Source of the DNA: Thermogladius sp023256015
Lineage (GTDB): Archaea > Thermoproteota > Thermoprotei_A > Sulfolobales > Desulfurococcaceae
Direction of reading: 5' to 3'
Length of the DNA: 64,000 bases
NCBI RefSeq assembly: GCF_051131135.1
Contig: NZ_CP151274.1
Span: 558,001 to 622,000, forward strand
Of the stretch, positions 23,775 through 33,450 are shown piece by piece. Each line of letters starts with the position of its first letter. Position 1 is the stretch's first letter. The notes beneath the pieces are model-generated. The model did no database searches. It was given only the letters and a program-made list of their open reading frames with translations, and had not been told where the DNA came from. A program made the position numbers and the translations under genes.

Positions 23775-25088
23775 ATGGAGGCAGAGACCCTAAACCCCCC
23801 AAGAGGAATGAGGGACATTACCGGCGACGAGGCCAAGCTGTACTACACCCTGTTCAGCCTTTTCTCGGAGACGGCCTCGGAAAACGGTTTCGAGCCCATA
23901 ATAACACCGACTGTAGAGTACTACAGGTTGTTTGAGGTCAAGAGTGGCGAAGAGATTAGGAAGAGCATGTACGTCTTCGAAGACAAAGCCGGTAGGCTGC
24001 TAGCTCTGAGACCGGAAGTGACCGCGAGCGTAATAAGAGTGTACCTCAAGGAGATGAGGGCTAGGCCTAAACCCATCAGGCTGTACTATATCTCTCAGTG
24101 CTTCAGGTACGAGGAGCCGCAGAAGGCTAGGTACAGAGAGTTCTGGCAGGGAGGCCTCGAGATCATAGGAGACGAGACCGTCAACGCAGACGTGTCCGCC
24201 GCCTACACCGCCTCAAGGTTTCTCGACAAGTTGGGTCTAGACCACAAATACCTGGTCGGGAACGTGGCGATATACAGGGCCTTCATGAACATGTTCAAGG
24301 TCCCCGGTGAAGAACAGGACCACATACTTCACTTGATAGACAAGGAGATGGACGACCAGTTGGAGAAGGAGTTGCTCGATAGGTATGGCAGCACGGTGAG
24401 AGAGGTTGTGGTCAAGTTGATGAGGGGTACGCTCGACAGCGTCATGAGCCTCGTGGAGGAGTTCAAGCAGGGGCTGGGAGACGAGTACAACAAGGTGGTG
24501 AGAGAGGCGAGGAGGCTCGAAGACTTCTCCAAGACCCTGTCAGACCTAGGCTACAAGGTGGAGTTCAGCCCCAGGCTCGTGAGAGGGCTAGCATACTATA
24601 CTGGTCTCATATGGGAGTACAAGGCGACGAGAGGCATAGAGCAGAGCATAGGGGGAGGTGGTAGATACGACGGGCTCACGAGCGTTTACAGTAGTGTTTA
24701 CGAGTATTCCACGGGCCTGGCGCTAGGGCTGGATAGGATCGCGCTGATCTTGATGGACTCGAAGGACAGGCTCCTCGCCAAAAGAGGCCTGTCGGGTGTT
24801 ATAGTGGTCTTGTCAGAGAACATACCTTTGAGTGTAGGGTACGGGTTGGTCAAGAGGCTTAGTAGCAAATTCGCCTCGCTCACCGTTCTGGCGACGAAGA
24901 ACCTCGACAAGGCGCTCAGAGTGTCTAGTAGAACAGGGGTCGACCTAGCTCTGATTATTGGCGAGAGAGAGTTCAAGGATGGCAAAGTGACAGTTAGAGA
25001 TCTAAACAAGAAGACGCAGGAAGAAGTGCCGTTGAAGTCCATCGAAGACTACATAGACACCTACGCTCCCAAGCCTGGTTCAACCTAG
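23775..25088 (+). CDS. hisS: Histidyl-tRNA synthetase
   Basis: The 437-residue class II synthetase has NPPRGMRDITGDEA at the start, ALRPEVTASVIRVY, motif 2 CFRYEEPQKARYREFWQ, the histidine-specific LVRGLAYYTGLIWEY and motif 3 with GGGGRYDGL and GLALGLDRIAL, followed by an anticodon-binding domain. It charges tRNA-His in the cytoplasm. The ATG is 88 bases after the endonuclease-like gene. Confidence 0.96.
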   Translation: MEAETLNPPRGMRDITGDEAKLYYTLFSLFSETASENGFEPIITPTVEYYRLFEVKSGEEIRKSMYVFEDKAGRLLALRPEVTASVIRVYLKEMRARPKPIRLYYISQCFRYEEPQKARYREFWQGGLEIIGDETVNADVSAAYTASRFLDKLGLDHKYLVGNVAIYRAFMNMFKVPGEEQDHILHLIDKEMDDQLEKELLDRYGSTVREVVVKLMRGTLDSVMSLVEEFKQGLGDEYNKVVREARRLEDFSKTLSDLGYKVEFSPRLVRGLAYYTGLIWEYKATRGIEQSIGGGGRYDGLTSVYSSVYEYSTGLALGLDRIALILMDSKDRLLAKRGLSGVIVVLSENIPLSVGYGLVKRLSSKFASLTVLATKNLDKALRVSSRTGVDLALIIGEREFKDGKVTVRDLNKKTQEEVPLKSIEDYIDTYAPKPGST

Positions 25089-25144
25089 CTTTATTAGGTC
25101 CAAATTAGAATCCTATCAAGCAGGCCTCGTAACGGTGTTTCTAC

Positions 25145-26593
25145 ATGACAAAAGTTTACGTGGAGAAGATAAGCAACTACGAGTGGAGGATACCGAGGTC
25201 TTACAAGCCCTGTATGAGAACAGACTCTATAGTATTCGCTGACGAGTTTCTGCTAGAGAAGATGAACGAGGACTTAACACTGGAGCAGGCGGCCAACGTA
25301 GCCTGCCTTCCTGGTATACAGGAGTACGCCTACGTCATGCCCGACGGCCACCAGGGCTACGGCTTCCCAATCGGCGGCGTGGCTGGCTTTGACCTAGACG
25401 AGGGCGTGATTAGCCCAGGTGGTATCGGGTACGACATTAACTGCGGTGTCAGAGTACTCAGGACAGACCTTGACGAGGAGGACGTAAGAGGTAGGCTCAA
25501 GGAGCTGGTGGACGCGCTATTTAGGAACGTACCTAGCGGTGTCGGCTCCACAGGCAAGATAAGGCTTAGCACTAGAGAGCTGGACGAAGTCCTGGACCGC
25601 GGGGTCGAGTGGGCCGTAGAGAAAGGATTCGGCTGGAAAGAGGACATGGAGTACATCGAAGAGCACGGTAGCTGGAGGGCAGCAGACTCGAGTAAAGTGA
25701 GCAATATAGCAAAACAGAGAGGACACGAGCAACTCGGCACTCTCGGAGCTGGCAACCACTTCCTAGAGATACAGGTGGTAGACCACATCTACAACCCCGA
25801 CATAGCCAAGGTGCTCGGCTTCGACCACGTCGGCCAAGTTGCCGTAATGATTCACACGGGTAGCAGGGGGCTTGGACACCAGGTGGCCAGCGACTACCTC
25901 ATAATCATGGAGAGGGCCATGAGGAGGTACGGCATCACTGTTCCCGACAGAGAGCTAGCAGCTGTACCCTTCAAGAGTAACGAGGGGCAGGACTACTTCA
26001 AGGCGATGGCGGCCGCTGCGAACTTCGCCTGGACTAACAGGCAGTTGATAACCCACTGGACACGCGAGAGCTTCAAGGAGGTTTTCAAGAAAGACCCGGA
26101 AGAGCTCGGGCTACACATAGTCTACGACGTGGCACACAACATCGCGAAAATCGAGGAGCACGTGATAAACAACAAGAGGTACAAGGTGATCGTTCACAGG
26201 AAGGGGGCCACGAGGGCCTTCCCTCCAGGACACTCCGATATACCGGCCAAGTACAAGAACATCGGGCAACCAGTCCTCATACCGGGGAGCATGGGGACGG
26301 CGAGCTACATACTCGTTGGTGTGCCGGAGGGCTACAGGACGTGGTACAGCGCCCCTCACGGGGCTGGGAGGTGGCTGAGCAGGGGTGAGGCCATCAGGTC
26401 TTACAGCCCTGACCGAGTAATAAACGAGTTGGCGAAGAAGGGGATAGCCGTGAGAGCTGCTACTAAGCGCGTTGTCAGCGAGGAGGCGCCTGAGGCTTAC
26501 AAGGACGTCGACCGCGTAGTCCTGGTGGCTCAGAAGGTAGGGATAGCTAGCCCTGTTGTCAGGCTGAGGCCTATCGGCGTAGTTAAGGGCTAG
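25145..26593 (+). CDS. rtcB: RNA ligase RtcB (tRNA splicing ligase)
   Basis: The 482-residue protein contains the RtcB motifs PDGHQGYGFPIGGVAG, GIGYDINCGVRVL (metal-binding Cys), GAGNHFLEIQ, HTGSRGLGHQ and the guanylylated histidine in APHGAGRWLSR. It joins tRNA halves after intron removal using GTP and manganese. There is no intein, which interrupts some archaeal copies. It follows HisS and an endonuclease-like subunit and fits with them in tRNA maturation. Its 3' end overlaps the pilus membrane gene by 11 bases. Confidence 0.96.
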   Translation: MTKVYVEKISNYEWRIPRSYKPCMRTDSIVFADEFLLEKMNEDLTLEQAANVACLPGIQEYAYVMPDGHQGYGFPIGGVAGFDLDEGVISPGGIGYDINCGVRVLRTDLDEEDVRGRLKELVDALFRNVPSGVGSTGKIRLSTRELDEVLDRGVEWAVEKGFGWKEDMEYIEEHGSWRAADSSKVSNIAKQRGHEQLGTLGAGNHFLEIQVVDHIYNPDIAKVLGFDHVGQVAVMIHTGSRGLGHQVASDYLIIMERAMRRYGITVPDRELAAVPFKSNEGQDYFKAMAAAANFAWTNRQLITHWTRESFKEVFKKDPEELGLHIVYDVAHNIAKIEEHVINNKRYKVIVHRKGATRAFPPGHSDIPAKYKNIGQPVLIPGSMGTASYILVGVPEGYRTWYSAPHGAGRWLSRGEAIRSYSPDRVINELAKKGIAVRAATKRVVSEEAPEAYKDVDRVVLVAQKVGIASPVVRLRPIGVVKG

Positions 26594-27845
26594 GCAGCAG
26601 CACGATCGCTAGGAGGCTTCCAAAGAGCAACAACCCGATTTTTCTGCTCCTGAACAAGCCTATACCCGATATGCTTACTGCCAGTGTAAAAGTGTTGAAG
26701 AAAGTGGAGTAGGCGATAACTTTCGCCTGGCCGAAGTCTATCGCGCCCCCGATAGTCCTGGACATCGAGTGCACGAGCGTGTAGGAGACGTACACTACTG
26801 CGGGGAAAATGAAAGAGTAGACCATATAAGTCAAGCCCCTTCTCTCGAGCCGAGCTCTAGCGTCGGATATCAGTTCTACAAACCTGAGCACGTAAGACGA
26901 GATTCTCTCGTGCTTCGAGGTGTACTGCAGCGGTGCCAGTAACTGGTACAACGCCCTCCGCGCCAAGTCGGGTAGTGCCCCCAGTAGCTGAACGTAGTCG
27001 TACCCAAGCAGCAGTACTCTCTTGAGGAGCTTCAGGGGGTCGCTCCTGAACTCGACGTGGTGGAAGACTTGCTCGAGGGGTATTCCGTGCCTCGTCATTG
27101 AGAACGCCTCTTCTAGGAAGTCTACGACGTTCTTCTCGATCTCGACCGCTCTCCTAGCTAGTGGGGCGACCATAACCAGCGCTAAGGCTAGCAACAACAT
27201 GTGTAGCAGAGTCCACGTGCCCCCTAGCTCCGTGATGAGCGTAAGACCCATCAGCGTTATCGTGGCAATGTGCTCTACTCTCGAGAGTGTTAGAACGTTC
27301 TCCGAGACCTTCAGTACTATTGAGTACGAGGCCAGGGCAGCCAGTATGATAGCGGAAGTCAACATCCTCGGATCCGCCCCTGCCATCGGCACTACTGATA
27401 GAGCTACCAAGCCGAAGACAGCTAGCATTAGACCCTCGTATACGCCCTCCATGAACCTGAGCATGCCCTCGAGCCTGGACTTGAGGTACGACGACACTCT
27501 CTCTAGGTACGACTCGACGAACCTCAACGTCTCGCCGCTCGTTGAAGCCACCTCGCTATAGCCCCTCAGGAAGTCCGCGACCATTGGAGAGCCTGCCAAC
27601 TCCGCCAGTTTCCTCAGGGCACTGTAGTCCTCCATCATCGTCTTTTCGAGGACCTTGAACTTGTTCGCCAGCTCCTTTATGTAACCGCTGGCCTCAACTC
27701 TCCCCTCGGCGATCTCTACTAGTAGCCTGGGTAGTCTGAGACCGCTAGTCTCGAACGCGAGGAGGAGGGTCAAGAACTCCATGAACTCTAGCTCGGACAC
27801 GTTAGACACGGTCGTGAAAAGAGGCCTGGACCTCTTGATTCTCAT
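26583..27845 (-). CDS. Type IV pilus/secretion inner membrane protein (TadC/GspF family)
   Basis: The 420-residue protein has two repeats of a cytoplasmic helical domain plus paired membrane helices (around residues 135-215 and 335-420), the plan of archaeal TadC/FlaJ/GspF platform proteins. The N-terminal half has EFMEFLTLLLAFETSGLRLPRLL, and the second half has VDFLEEAFSMTRHGIPLEQVF, both like the T2SF domain. It would hold the pilin assembly platform in the membrane. It lies 4 bases after its ATPase gene. Confidence 0.85.
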   Translation of the reverse strand: MRIKRSRPLFTTVSNVSELEFMEFLTLLLAFETSGLRLPRLLVEIAEGRVEASGYIKELANKFKVLEKTMMEDYSALRKLAELAGSPMVADFLRGYSEVASTSGETLRFVESYLERVSSYLKSRLEGMLRFMEGVYEGLMLAVFGLVALSVVPMAGADPRMLTSAIILAALASYSIVLKVSENVLTLSRVEHIATITLMGLTLITELGGTWTLLHMLLLALALVMVAPLARRAVEIEKNVVDFLEEAFSMTRHGIPLEQVFHHVEFRSDPLKLLKRVLLLGYDYVQLLGALPDLARRALYQLLAPLQYTSKHERISSYVLRFVELISDARARLERRGLTYMVYSFIFPAVVYVSYTLVHSMSRTIGGAIDFGQAKVIAYSTFFNTFTLAVSISGIGLFRSRKIGLLLFGSLLAIVLLPSP

Positions 27846-27849
27846 AACG

Positions 27850-29352
27850 CTAGTTCCCGCCTAGCAGGCCCCTACCACGGTAAAACTCGTTGATCATCCG
27901 CGCGAGCTCGGCTTCTTCGAAGACGCCGTTCGACACGAGCCTCTCTAGAAAGAGGCTTCTCTCGGTCAGCTCTTTCAAGAGGCCCCTTGTTCCCATCCTT
28001 TCCGCGAGTCTCAGAGACCTGGACGCCAGCTCCTCTACACCGAGGGGCTTAAACACCCCCCTCTCAAACCACGCGATGTCGACCACGTCGACTTTCTCGG
28101 TTATCTCGGATACTCTCGCGACCCTCCTCCCGTAGCCGGTCTGTTCGACTATGATTATCGACCATATGTTGCCGAGGAGGTTCTTCGGTATCGATATCGG
28201 GTACGCTGTGAGCCTCTTCAGGACGGAGTCTGGGCTGTCGCCGTGAATAGTGTTGAGGACTCCGTGCCCGAGCCTCGACGCCTGGACTAGGACCCTGGCC
28301 TCCACCCCTCTCACCTCACCTACCACGATGTAGTCAGGCCTCCTCCTCAAACTGGCCTTGAGCAAACCATACATGTCGATGTTCGTGCTAGGGTCTATCA
28401 CCGACACTCTCTCTACGAGCGGGTCCCACTGCTCGCTCGACAGGAATAGCTCGGGCGTGTCCTCGATAGTAACGACTCTCCTGTTGTGTGGTATGAGGTT
28501 GAGCAAGCCCTGTAGTAGGGTGGTCTTACCCGCTCCCACCCCTCCGGCTACGATGACCCAGCCCTTCGACTCTATCACGAGCCACAGGTACGCCGCTATA
28601 AGGCTGTTGAGCACGCCCTGGTTGATGAGCTGCGTTAAGGTCCACGTCTTCTCGGGCCTCTTCCTGATGACGATACTACTACCCTTCCTAGAGACATCCC
28701 CGCCGAAGATGACGCTGACCCTGTAGCCCTCCTTGGTCAGCCCCTCGGCGATGGGAGACGCTAAGCTCACATGCTTCCTGACCTTCCTGGACAGGCTTAA
28801 CGCAACCTTGTCGACAAAGCCCTCTCTGACGAGCAGGTTAGTCTTAATCCAGCCGTAGTGGCTAATCGCCCTGTGAATTACCCAGACTCTCCTGTCAAGA
28901 GAGTTGAGAGCCACTTCTTCGACCAAGGGGTCGAGGAGTATAGGGTACAAGGGTCCGTAACCCGTTACTATTCTCGCGTAGTGGTAGTAGACTCTACTCA
29001 CAGACTCCTTTGGGAGCCCCTTCAGCTTACCGTCGACTTCTGTCGTCAAACACTCCACGTCTACGCATTCGACGCCCGTGGAGAGCACGTGGCCGAGTAC
29101 TTCAACCTCGGTCTCGTCCAGAAGCGGCTCTTCCACGAGATAGTAGAGGAAGCCGTCTCCCCCCTCCGCGATCCTGACCTTGACCACACCGCCAACAGTG
29201 TACTCCTCGAAAACCCTCTTCACTTCTACTTTGTCATATACAGTACTAGAGAGATAGTCTTGTACAAGCTTAGAAAAGAAGCTCTTCTGCTTAGAATTCG
29301 ATTGAGAGAACAGACCAAACGCGAGGAGGTTTTTGATCATGCGAAAAAACAC
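27850..29352 (-). CDS. Type IV pilus/secretion ATPase (TadA/VirB11/GspE family)
   Basis: The 500-residue ATPase has an N-terminal domain and a motor with Walker A GGVGAGKTTLLQ, an Asp box TIEDTPELFL, a Walker B VVGEVRGVEA and a His box GHGVLNTIHGDSPDSV. These are standard for secretion ATPases that drive pilin polymerization. It stands between the pilin gene (4 bases upstream) and the platform gene, so three genes make up a minimal pilus operon. No prepilin peptidase is in the window. Confidence 0.93.
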   Translation of the reverse strand: MFFRMIKNLLAFGLFSQSNSKQKSFFSKLVQDYLSSTVYDKVEVKRVFEEYTVGGVVKVRIAEGGDGFLYYLVEEPLLDETEVEVLGHVLSTGVECVDVECLTTEVDGKLKGLPKESVSRVYYHYARIVTGYGPLYPILLDPLVEEVALNSLDRRVWVIHRAISHYGWIKTNLLVREGFVDKVALSLSRKVRKHVSLASPIAEGLTKEGYRVSVIFGGDVSRKGSSIVIRKRPEKTWTLTQLINQGVLNSLIAAYLWLVIESKGWVIVAGGVGAGKTTLLQGLLNLIPHNRRVVTIEDTPELFLSSEQWDPLVERVSVIDPSTNIDMYGLLKASLRRRPDYIVVGEVRGVEARVLVQASRLGHGVLNTIHGDSPDSVLKRLTAYPISIPKNLLGNIWSIIIVEQTGYGRRVARVSEITEKVDVVDIAWFERGVFKPLGVEELASRSLRLAERMGTRGLLKELTERSLFLERLVSNGVFEEAELARMINEFYRGRGLLGGN

Positions 29353-29356
29353 CTAA

Positions 29357-29782
29357 TTAGTACACGGGTACCTTGACTAGATCTGTTGCCCCACTACTCC
29401 CGTTAGAAGTGTAGTTAACGGATATGTAGACCTGGCTGGAAGCCACAACGGCGCTCGTGACAGTGCTGTTTAAACCGACGTTTATGGCGATCGTGCTTCC
29501 AGCCGGGACCTGGTTCGATAATGAAACCGAGTAGGCGCCACCTCTTGTGTACACGGTAACGCCTGTGATGTTAGCGGGTATGTTGCCTAGGTTGCTGACC
29601 TGTATTGTCAGCATAGACGATGTCGAGTCTAGCACTACTATCTTTGCGGACACCACCTTCAAGCTAACGTATTGCTGAGGAAGTGACAGGTAGTTCATTA
29701 CATAGTTGTACAATAGTAGCCCCCCAGCTACCGTTATCACTAGTAGTAGGGCCGCCGCTACGAGACCTTCTACGCCCTTCAA
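29357..29782 (-). CDS. Type IV pilin-like protein
   Basis: The 141-residue protein starts with MKGVEG followed by a long hydrophobic helix (LVAAALLLVITVAGGLLL), the class III signal of archaeal pilins; cleavage near Gly6 is inferred. The rest is a Ser/Thr/Val-rich beta domain with several possible N-glycosylation sites (NIT, NST, NYT, NGS). The start is TTG, a few bases after the start predicted from a TATA box at 29811-29818. The two genes downstream encode its ATPase and platform, so it is probably the fibre subunit. Confidence 0.82.
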   Translation of the reverse strand: MKGVEGLVAAALLLVITVAGGLLLYNYVMNYLSLPQQYVSLKVVSAKIVVLDSTSSMLTIQVSNLGNIPANITGVTVYTRGGAYSVSLSNQVPAGSTIAINVGLNSTVTSAVVASSQVYISVNYTSNGSSGATDLVKVPVY

Positions 29783-29810
29783 GCCCGTACACCCCAGTCG
29801 AAAGGAGTGG

Positions 29811-29818
29811 CTTTAAAC
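29811..29818 (-). promoter_or_regulatory. TATA box for the pilus operon
   Basis: The reverse strand reads GTTTAAAG. Its centre is about 33 bases before the TTG of the pilin gene, which suggests a very short leader. A separate T/A-rich element (TTTTAAATA near 29835) or TTTAAAG (about 29892) may serve the divergent topoisomerase VI genes. Confidence 0.5.
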
Positions 29819-29943
29819 AGGTTGTTAAGAATAGTTTTAAATAGCTGGGTGGTCGCGGGGTTCAGCGAAACTAACCCCCTTAGTCCCCTAGTTTAAAGAC
29901 GTCTATTGGTGGATTTACGGAAAGGAAGTAAGGTGGGGATGTT

Positions 29944-31533
29944 TTGTCGAGCGAGGCCGTCGAGAAGTACAAGGCGATCAGCCCAGCGGAGTTCTTCTAC
30001 AAGTACAAGGAGATAGCCGGCTTTGCCAACCCTGCTAGAGCACTATACCAGACAGTCAGAGAGCTGGTCGAGAACGCTCTCGACGCCACCGACTCCCACG
30101 GGATACTGCCCGATATAAAGGTCGTGATCCAGAGGGCTGACCCTGTTCAGGAGTTCTACAGAGTAACTGTCGAGGACAACGGTATAGGTATACCGCCCGA
30201 TATAGTGCCGAACGCCTTCGGCAGGGTGCTGTTCAGCTCGAAGTACGTCCTGAGACAAACAAGAGGCATGTACGGGCTGGGCGTTAAGATGGCCGTCCTA
30301 TACGGGCAGATGACTACCGGCAGACCGATCGAGGTGATCACGAGCAAGAGGGAGTACAGGAGGATCTACTTCTTCAAGATAAGGATAGACATCAACAAGA
30401 ACGAGCCCGTGGTACTGGAGAGAGGTAGCTGGAGGAAGCAGAGAGACTGGCACGGCACAATAGTGTCCCTCACGATCGAGGGGGACTGGGGTAAGGCCAA
30501 GGCCAGGATAAAAGAGTACATCAACAGGACTGCTACCGTTACACCTTACGCTAACGTAGTCATGTACACTCCCGACAACGAGGTAATCCTGTACAAGAGG
30601 GTCATAGAGACTATGCCTAGACCCCCAAAGGAGGTCAAGCCGCACCCCTACGGTGTGGACTTGGAAATGCTGAAAATGATCATAGAGTCCAGCAAGGAGC
30701 CGACGATACTCGAAGTGCTGGTCGAGAACTTTCAGAGCGTAGGCGAAGTAACTGCTAAAGACCTCTTGTCGAAGGCGGGTATAGACCCGTCCTCAAACCC
30801 GAGGGACTTGAAGGAGAACGACCTCCTCAGGCTGATCAACACGATGAAGTCGTACGACCAGTTCAAACCCCCGTCAAGCTCGGCTATATCACCCCTGGGT
30901 GTTGAGGTCATAAAGGCGGGGCTCACAAGGATGTTCGAGCCGGAGTTCGTGGACGCGGTGACGAGGAAGCCGTCGACCTACGAAGGGCACCCGTTCATAG
31001 TAGAGGCGGGGATAGCCTACGGCGGCAAAGTCCCGCTCAGCGAGGCCGACAAACCAATTCTACTGAGGTACGCGAACAAGATACCGCTACTGTACGACGA
31101 GGGCAGCGACGTGATAACTAGCGTTGTCAAGGAGGACATCGCGTGGGACAACTACATGGTGGCTTTCCCAGCCCAGCTAGTGCTACTGGTACACGTTTGT
31201 AGCACGAAAGTGCCGTTTAAGGGCGTTGGCAAAGAGAGCATAGCAGACGTACCCGAAGTCCGTAGGGAGATCAAGCTCGCCATCTCAGAGGTAGCCAGGA
31301 GGCTCAGAGGGTACTTAACAGCTAAACAGAAAGAGCTGGAGACGCAGAGGAAAGTAGTGCACTTAGCCAAGTATATACCGGAGATCGCCAAGTCTCTCGA
31401 GGTCATATTCTCCGGTGACGGGTTCGACAAGGGCACCCTCGTAAAGAGGCTCGTAGGGATTATATCGGCTAAAACGGGTATACCAGAGAACAAGATCAAC
31501 GAGGTGATCAGGGGCGTCGAGATAGGTGCTTAG
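29944..31533 (+). CDS. top6B: DNA topoisomerase VI subunit B
   Basis: The 529-residue subunit has the GHKL ATPase motifs ELVENALDATD, EDNGIGIPPD and GMYGLGVKMAVLYGQ, followed by the H2TH-like and transducer domains. With subunit A it forms the type IIB topoisomerase that relaxes and decatenates DNA. The TTG start follows an SD GGTGGGG. Subunit A follows after 11 bases. Both are complete. Confidence 0.96.
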   Translation: MSSEAVEKYKAISPAEFFYKYKEIAGFANPARALYQTVRELVENALDATDSHGILPDIKVVIQRADPVQEFYRVTVEDNGIGIPPDIVPNAFGRVLFSSKYVLRQTRGMYGLGVKMAVLYGQMTTGRPIEVITSKREYRRIYFFKIRIDINKNEPVVLERGSWRKQRDWHGTIVSLTIEGDWGKAKARIKEYINRTATVTPYANVVMYTPDNEVILYKRVIETMPRPPKEVKPHPYGVDLEMLKMIIESSKEPTILEVLVENFQSVGEVTAKDLLSKAGIDPSSNPRDLKENDLLRLINTMKSYDQFKPPSSSAISPLGVEVIKAGLTRMFEPEFVDAVTRKPSTYEGHPFIVEAGIAYGGKVPLSEADKPILLRYANKIPLLYDEGSDVITSVVKEDIAWDNYMVAFPAQLVLLVHVCSTKVPFKGVGKESIADVPEVRREIKLAISEVARRLRGYLTAKQKELETQRKVVHLAKYIPEIAKSLEVIFSGDGFDKGTLVKRLVGIISAKTGIPENKINEVIRGVEIGA

Positions 31534-31544
31534 GAGGGGCATCC

Positions 31545-32840
31545 ATGTCGAGTGTAGACGTTAGGGCGAGGATGAACGCCATAGGCGTACTGAAGGAGAA
31601 GTTCAAGATCATATTAGACCAGATACAGAGGGGCGAGAAGCCGACCCTAGTCATGCCCAAGAGGGTCCTGTCCAACACTATCTACGACGAGAAGAACAAA
31701 ATGCTCCTTCTAGGCCCCGACGTCCTCAGGAGGTCGCTCATCGACGTAAACGAGGCCAGGAAGTTCATGCAGACCCTCTTAATGGCCTCCATAATATACG
31801 AGGCACTAGTCAACAACGAGTACCCCACTATACGTGACTTGTACTACAGGGGTAAGCACAGCATAGGGTACAGGGACGTGGACGGGAAGCTGGTGCACGA
31901 GAACACATGGGACGAACAGAAGGAGTCCGACAGCGTCATACGAGACCTGGAGGTCTTCATGAACGTCCTGAGAGAGGAGATGCTCATCCTAAGCAAGGAG
32001 AAGGGGAAGGTGGTAGGGAACCTCGTGATCAGGAGCGGCGATGACACGATAGACTTGAGCAAGATGGGGCACGGGGCCTACTCGATCGAGCCCACCCCCG
32101 ACCTGGTGGAGTTCAAAGACGTGGACGCGGAGTACGTGCTGGTAGTCGAGAAGGACGCCGTATTCCAGCAGCTCCACAGGTACGGGTTCTGGCGGAAGTA
32201 CAGAGCCATACTAGTCACGAGCGCCGGGCAGCCCGACAGGGCCACGAGGAGGTTTGTTAGGAGACTCAACGAGGAGCTAAAATTACCTGTCTACGTGTTG
32301 ACTGACAGCGACCCCTACGGTTTCTACATCTACAGCGTCTTCAAGATAGGTTCTATAACCCTCTCCTACGAGAGCGAGAGGCTCGCTACTCCTAGTGCCA
32401 GGTTTATAGGCGTCTCCATGACGGACGTCTTCGGTGACGAGGTCTTCCGCGAGGTTCTAGACGAAGTTAAGGAGGTAGGCGGGTTCACTAAAACCGCTCT
32501 CGGCAAACTCAAGAAGAAGAAGCCCTACTTGTCGGAGAGCGAGAGGAGGAACTACGTTATAAAGGCGAAACAACGCGACATCGAGCGCGCAGTAGAGCTC
32601 GTGGGGTACGATGTCGCCGACAAGTGCGTAGAAGGCTCCGAGCTCAGGTCTAAGCTCAAAAAGAAGGAGGGTCTTACGGGCTACCCGTGGTTTAGAACTC
32701 CGAATTGGGTCAGAGAACTTTGTATATTCTTCAAGACCCTAAACAAGCTCGAGATAGAGGCGATGGCTAGCAAGGGTCTGAAATTCCTCGCGGATACGTA
32801 CATACCGAGTAAGATAGAGGGCGGCGACTGGATAGACTAA
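31545..32840 (+). CDS. top6A: DNA topoisomerase VI subunit A (Spo11-like)
   Basis: The 431-residue subunit has the catalytic tyrosine in IRDLYYRGKH (5Y-CAP domain) and a Toprim domain with VVEKDAVFQQL and the DxD of TDSDPYGFYI. It makes the double-strand break in the topoisomerase VI cycle and is the parent family of meiotic Spo11. It is slightly longer than usual at the N terminus (about 20 residues). It shares an operon with subunit B. Confidence 0.96.
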   Translation: MSSVDVRARMNAIGVLKEKFKIILDQIQRGEKPTLVMPKRVLSNTIYDEKNKMLLLGPDVLRRSLIDVNEARKFMQTLLMASIIYEALVNNEYPTIRDLYYRGKHSIGYRDVDGKLVHENTWDEQKESDSVIRDLEVFMNVLREEMLILSKEKGKVVGNLVIRSGDDTIDLSKMGHGAYSIEPTPDLVEFKDVDAEYVLVVEKDAVFQQLHRYGFWRKYRAILVTSAGQPDRATRRFVRRLNEELKLPVYVLTDSDPYGFYIYSVFKIGSITLSYESERLATPSARFIGVSMTDVFGDEVFREVLDEVKEVGGFTKTALGKLKKKKPYLSESERRNYVIKAKQRDIERAVELVGYDVADKCVEGSELRSKLKKKEGLTGYPWFRTPNWVRELCIFFKTLNKLEIEAMASKGLKFLADTYIPSKIEGGDWID

Positions 32841-32873
32841 AACACAGGTGTAGCTTCCCTCTAAGTTAAGGCA

Positions 32874-33356
32874 TCATCCACCCGGCGTCCCGTGCCACGG
32901 GCTGTCCTTCCACACCGCTTCCCACAACTCCTCCTCGCCGAACTTCTCCTTCACAGCCACCTTGTCGTGTATATCGAGTAGGAGTGTGTGGTGCCTCTTC
33001 TCGTCGTCGAGTATCGCCGCCAGTATCAACTTAGAGTAGGGCTCCTTACTCTCCTCTAGGAGCTTCTTAGTCTTCGCGATCATCTCCGCCTCGGCTTGTA
33101 TATGCTTGACGATGCCCTCCCTGATGTACTCCAGCTCCTCTTCCGTTAAGAACGGTAGCCCACCCCTTGCTATCTCCGCTAGAGCCTGGTACATCAGCGA
33201 GTGCTTCAGGGAGTCTTGCGCGACGCTCTCTATCAAGGCCTTGAGTAGCGGGTGCCTGAACTTGCTCGTTATGGACTTGAGCTCCTCGGCGTACCTCTTC
33301 TCTACCTCGGAGTACTCCTGGAAAAGCCTCACGAGGTCCTCCAACAAGACCACCAA
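32874..33356 (-). CDS. Ferritin-like (rubrerythrin-type) helical protein
   Basis: The 160-residue protein is all helical with carboxylate and histidine residues spaced as in ferritin-like di-iron proteins: EVEKRYAEEL, DSLKHSLMY, HIQAEAEMIAKTKK and DDEKRHHTLLLDIH. These may bind a di-metal centre for peroxide or oxygen defence, but no rubredoxin domain is present. The start is uncertain: TTG at 33356 or a later TTG after GGTGGT. It is a single gene between the topoisomerase and the RadA-like cassette. Confidence 0.65.
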   Translation of the reverse strand: MVVLLEDLVRLFQEYSEVEKRYAEELKSITSKFRHPLLKALIESVAQDSLKHSLMYQALAEIARGGLPFLTEEELEYIREGIVKHIQAEAEMIAKTKKLLEESKEPYSKLILAAILDDEKRHHTLLLDIHDKVAVKEKFGEEELWEAVWKDSPWHGTPGG

Positions 33357-33450
33357 CCATTAATATTGTGAACGCTAAGAAATAACGTTTAGCCTAGGAC
33401 AGAATGAAAGTTTCGGTCATCTCTACCCCTCTTTATTAGAGCTGAGTATA